A DNA stretch of 64,000 bases, taken from NCBI RefSeq assembly GCF_030814435.1, contig NZ_JAUSUW010000008.1:124001-188000 (forward strand). The letters are read 5' to 3'. Made by a program: the position numbers and the translations under genes. Position 1 is the first letter of the stretch, and each line of letters begins with the position of its first letter. Below the pieces are notes generated by a model, which was given only the letters and a program-made list of their open reading frames with translations, searched no databases and was not told the DNA's origin. Below, one piece after another: positions 62,077-64,000 of the stretch. This DNA is from Peteryoungia aggregata LMG 23059. GTDB taxonomy: Bacteria > Pseudomonadota > Alphaproteobacteria > Rhizobiales > Rhizobiaceae.

Positions 62077-64000
62077 TCAGTTGGCCGGCGCAAGCGCTGC
62101 CCACTCCCGCATGACCTGGTCGAAGACATTGCCGCCCGTCGTACCCTTGTCCAGCGTGATCAGGGCCCGTCTGCCATTGCGGTAGGTGACGGGAATGTCG
62201 ATCCAGCCGCGCGTGGACAGAAGCTCCATGTTGCGCTTCACCACATCCTCGAAGTCGTTCAGCGCCACCAGATAGGTGTCGTCGGTCACCTTGGCTGTCA
62301 CCGCAACAAGCGGATCACCCCGGTCCTGTTCGGTACGCTTCATTGCAATCCGCTGGAGATTCTCGATCGCACCACCTTCAAAATCCGGCGGCACGGAGAA
62401 GACCACTTCGATGATGTGGCTCGCCGGCAGGGAATTGTCAGTGTTTCGCTTGACCGTCAGCAGCGCTGAAATGCCCCGCTCCGGCACGTTGATACGGCCC
62501 TGGATCTGAGGATCGGGCCGGCCGTCCGGGCCGTTTTCGCGGACTGCGGTCCAGCTGATCGAACCCGGGACAGCAACCGGCGTCGCCTGGCCGATACGCT
62601 CCTCGTAGAGGAACAGCTTTTCGCCACCGGCAACAGCGGCGGTATTGGCAGCCGTCCCCGGCGTTTGCGTTGGCGCGGCGCCATTGGTGGCCGCCGGCGC
62701 ATCGTTCGGTTCAACGGTCGAGGCGACCGTCTGAGACGACACCGAGCGTCCCTCGGCTGGCGCGCCCTCGATCGGTGCAGAGCCTACGCCCTCGTCGATC
62801 TCCGTGCCGTCAGCCTGCAGCCGCTGGGTGAATTTCTGGTCGGTTGCGCCGTCGGCAGGCGGTGTGGCCGCAGTTTCGGCGGCAGGTGCTTGCGCTGCCG
62901 GCTCCGGCGTCGCAGGCGTGGCAGCCGGCGGTTCCGGCGTCGCTTCGGGCGGCGCAATTTCGCCGGTCAGGTTGGCAACCATGCCGCCAATGTCGTCACG
63001 CAGGCTCCAGGCCAGATAACCTCCGCCGGCGACAAGCGCGACCACCAGGCCTCCAACGATGACAGGCGCGAAGTTGCGGCGCTTCTTCGGCTCCAGGCGA
63101 TAGGCCGGCTGCTGCCCATACCCGCTGACCAGTGCCTCCATGCCGTCGGCCTGGCCCGCGACATCAACCTGCGCGCCCTTGGCACTCGGTGCGAAGCTGT
63201 TGATGTGCTCGTCCCATTCGGAGGAAGCCAGGGCGCCCGCCGGGGCCGAAGAGCCAATCGCATCGCCCTGCGGCGTCTTCGCCGCATCGGCGTGATCCTG
63301 GAACCACTGACTGAAATCGTCGGGATCGACAGACGCAGCAGCGACAGGAGCAGCCGTCAGGCTGCCCAGCACCACCGGATCGGCCTCGGGAAGGCGCAGG
63401 CCTTCCGGGGCAATGAAATCGCCGTGGCTTTCGACATGCGCAGGCTCTTGATAGGCCGGGAATTCATCTGTCGGCGTATAGGACACCGAAGGACCGGCAT
63501 CGATCTCGGGCAGCTCCGGCACGCGGTTTGCCGCCGTCTCCGTGACAGTGGGGATGTCCCAGCTCGCGACAGGGATCGAAGGCGCAGCATCCAGAGCCCT
63601 GCTTTGCAGCCAGTCCTCGACCGAATCGACACGGGGACCAACAGCCGGGCTCTCTGCAGGCCGTGAAGCCTCGATCTCGGGCAGTTCGTCGGCGACCGGC
63701 GCAACCGCTGCTCCATGAAGCGGCTCCGCATAAGTCATATCGATCTGCGGCGCCTCGGACGCAATGACGTTGTCCTGGAAAGGCTCGGCAGACGGCTGCT
63801 CCTCCCAGGCAGGCAAGGAGGGGCCGGGTTCTTCGGCCTGAGACCAGGCTTCCTCGGCCGTCGGCGCCGTGTTGAAGTGTTCCGGCACGACGAGCGATGC
63901 CGGTTCAACGGTGGGTTCCGTTTCTACGGGCGGCGCCGGTGCAGGCTCCTCGGCGACCTCTTCTTCCGGACGGCTATCATACAGCCCGGCATAATCGGTT
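62077..64000 (-). CDS. Large low-complexity membrane protein, 5' end outside window
   Basis: At least 640 residues, open to the window edge. The visible N-terminal 250 residues are Glu/Pro/Ala/Ser-rich and probably disordered. Basic KKRR and one membrane helix (APVIVGGLVVALVAGGGYLAW) follow, then another Ala/Pro/Thr-rich stretch, and a C-terminal conserved-looking beta domain (EKLFLYEERIGQATPVAVPGSISWTAVRENGPDGRPDPQIQGRINVPERGI to the end). The plan of a cytoplasmic tail, single span and periplasmic domain suggests an envelope or cell-surface role. No family was recognised. A terminator follows. Confidence 0.8.
   Translation of the reverse strand, partial: TDYAGLYDSRPEEEVAEEPAPAPPVETEPTVEPASLVVPEHFNTAPTAEEAWSQAEEPGPSLPAWEEQPSAEPFQDNVIASEAPQIDMTYAEPLHGAAVAPVADELPEIEASRPAESPAVGPRVDSVEDWLQSRALDAAPSIPVASWDIPTVTETAANRVPELPEIDAGPSVSYTPTDEFPAYQEPAHVESHGDFIAPEGLRLPEADPVVLGSLTAAPVAAASVDPDDFSQWFQDHADAAKTPQGDAIGSSAPAGALASSEWDEHINSFAPSAKGAQVDVAGQADGMEALVSGYGQQPAYRLEPKKRRNFAPVIVGGLVVALVAGGGYLAWSLRDDIGGMVANLTGEIAPPEATPEPPAATPATPEPAAQAPAAETAATPPADGATDQKFTQRLQADGTEIDEGVGSAPIEGAPAEGRSVSSQTVASTVEPNDAPAATNGAAPTQTPGTAANTAAVAGGEKLFLYEERIGQATPVAVPGSISWTAVRENGPDGRPDPQIQGRINVPERGISALLTVKRNTDNSLPASHIIEVVFSVPPDFEGGAIENLQRIAMKRTEQDRGDPLVAVTAKVTDDTYLVALNDFEDVVKRNMELLSTRGWIDIPVTYRNGRRALITLDKGTTGGNVFDQVMREWAALAPAN

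Noticed and set aside
1..64000. CRISPR arrays, tRNA or rRNA genes, insertion sequences
   Set aside because: No regularly spaced repeats, cloverleaf-like segments, rRNA signatures or transposase frames were seen.

Overview
The window looks like chromosomal DNA from a Rhizobiaceae alphaproteobacterium (Rhizobium/Agrobacterium/Ensifer relatives). The evidence is high GC content, a urease cluster with the rhizobial set of interspersed accessory genes, soxBDAG and livHMGFK operons, the cell-cycle genes ctrA, sciP and chpT, an EipA-type DUF1134 gene, an alphaproteobacterial rpoH, clustered GANTC methylation sites ahead of ctrA, and intergenic mosaic palindromes of the kind common in rhizobia. No rRNA, tRNA, CRISPR array, insertion sequence or replication origin was found.

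Layout. 0.2-3.4 kb: a small DMT-like membrane protein, two ABC permeases and an NMT1/THI5-type binding protein (pyrimidine- or thiamine-precursor-like uptake); the ATPase is probably upstream of the window. 3.6-8.2 kb: an RND efflux pair (adaptor and pump). 8.5-9.2 kb: a Crp/Fnr regulator with a perfect FNR/FixK box upstream. 9.2-17.9 kb, minus strand: the urease cluster ureD-ureA-DUF1272-ureB-lprI-like-GT29-like-ureC-(membrane protein)-(DUF2459)-GGDEF-ureE-ureF-ureG. 18.0-24.0 kb, minus: the urea ABC importer urtABCDE, with palindromic repeats in two of its gaps. 24.3-29.1 kb, plus: a DUF5680 protein, a very large permease-histidine kinase-receiver fusion and a LuxR-type response regulator, which look like a sensor-regulator pair for a nitrogen compound.

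29.3-34.9 kb, minus: livHMGF, a DUF6867 gene and livK for branched-chain amino acids. 35.1-37.6 kb: a dimethylglycine/sarcosine dehydrogenase-like protein. 37.7-39.4 kb: a small AT-richer patch with a ParDE-type toxin-antitoxin pair, a small membrane protein and an orphan XRE antitoxin preceded by what appears to be the tail of its lost toxin. 39.5-45.7 kb: a metallophosphoesterase and heterotetrameric sarcosine oxidase soxBDAG. 46.0-49.0 kb: cysQ, a DUF2793 phage-tail-like gene and a LuxR solo.

49.1-54.0 kb: a cell-cycle and envelope block: sciP (CtrA inhibitor), a PqiA-like protein, a GNAT protein, fliJ-like, ctrA, a lone receiver protein, chpT (phosphotransferase upstream of CtrA) and eipA. 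54.1-64.0 kb: a coiled-coil membrane protein, an RNA methyltransferase, DUF6476, rluD-type pseudouridine synthase, agmatine deiminase, rpoH, a two-gene ABC exporter, and the 3' part of a long low-complexity membrane protein cut by the window edge.

Taken together, much of the window serves nitrogen acquisition: urea uptake and hydrolysis, branched-chain amino acid import, N-methyl amino acid oxidation and agmatine deimination. Ammonia release is the common output. The second theme is the CtrA phosphorelay. The strongest candidate for something under-described is the permease-kinase fusion beside the urea operons, followed by the sialyltransferase-like gene placed directly upstream of ureC.
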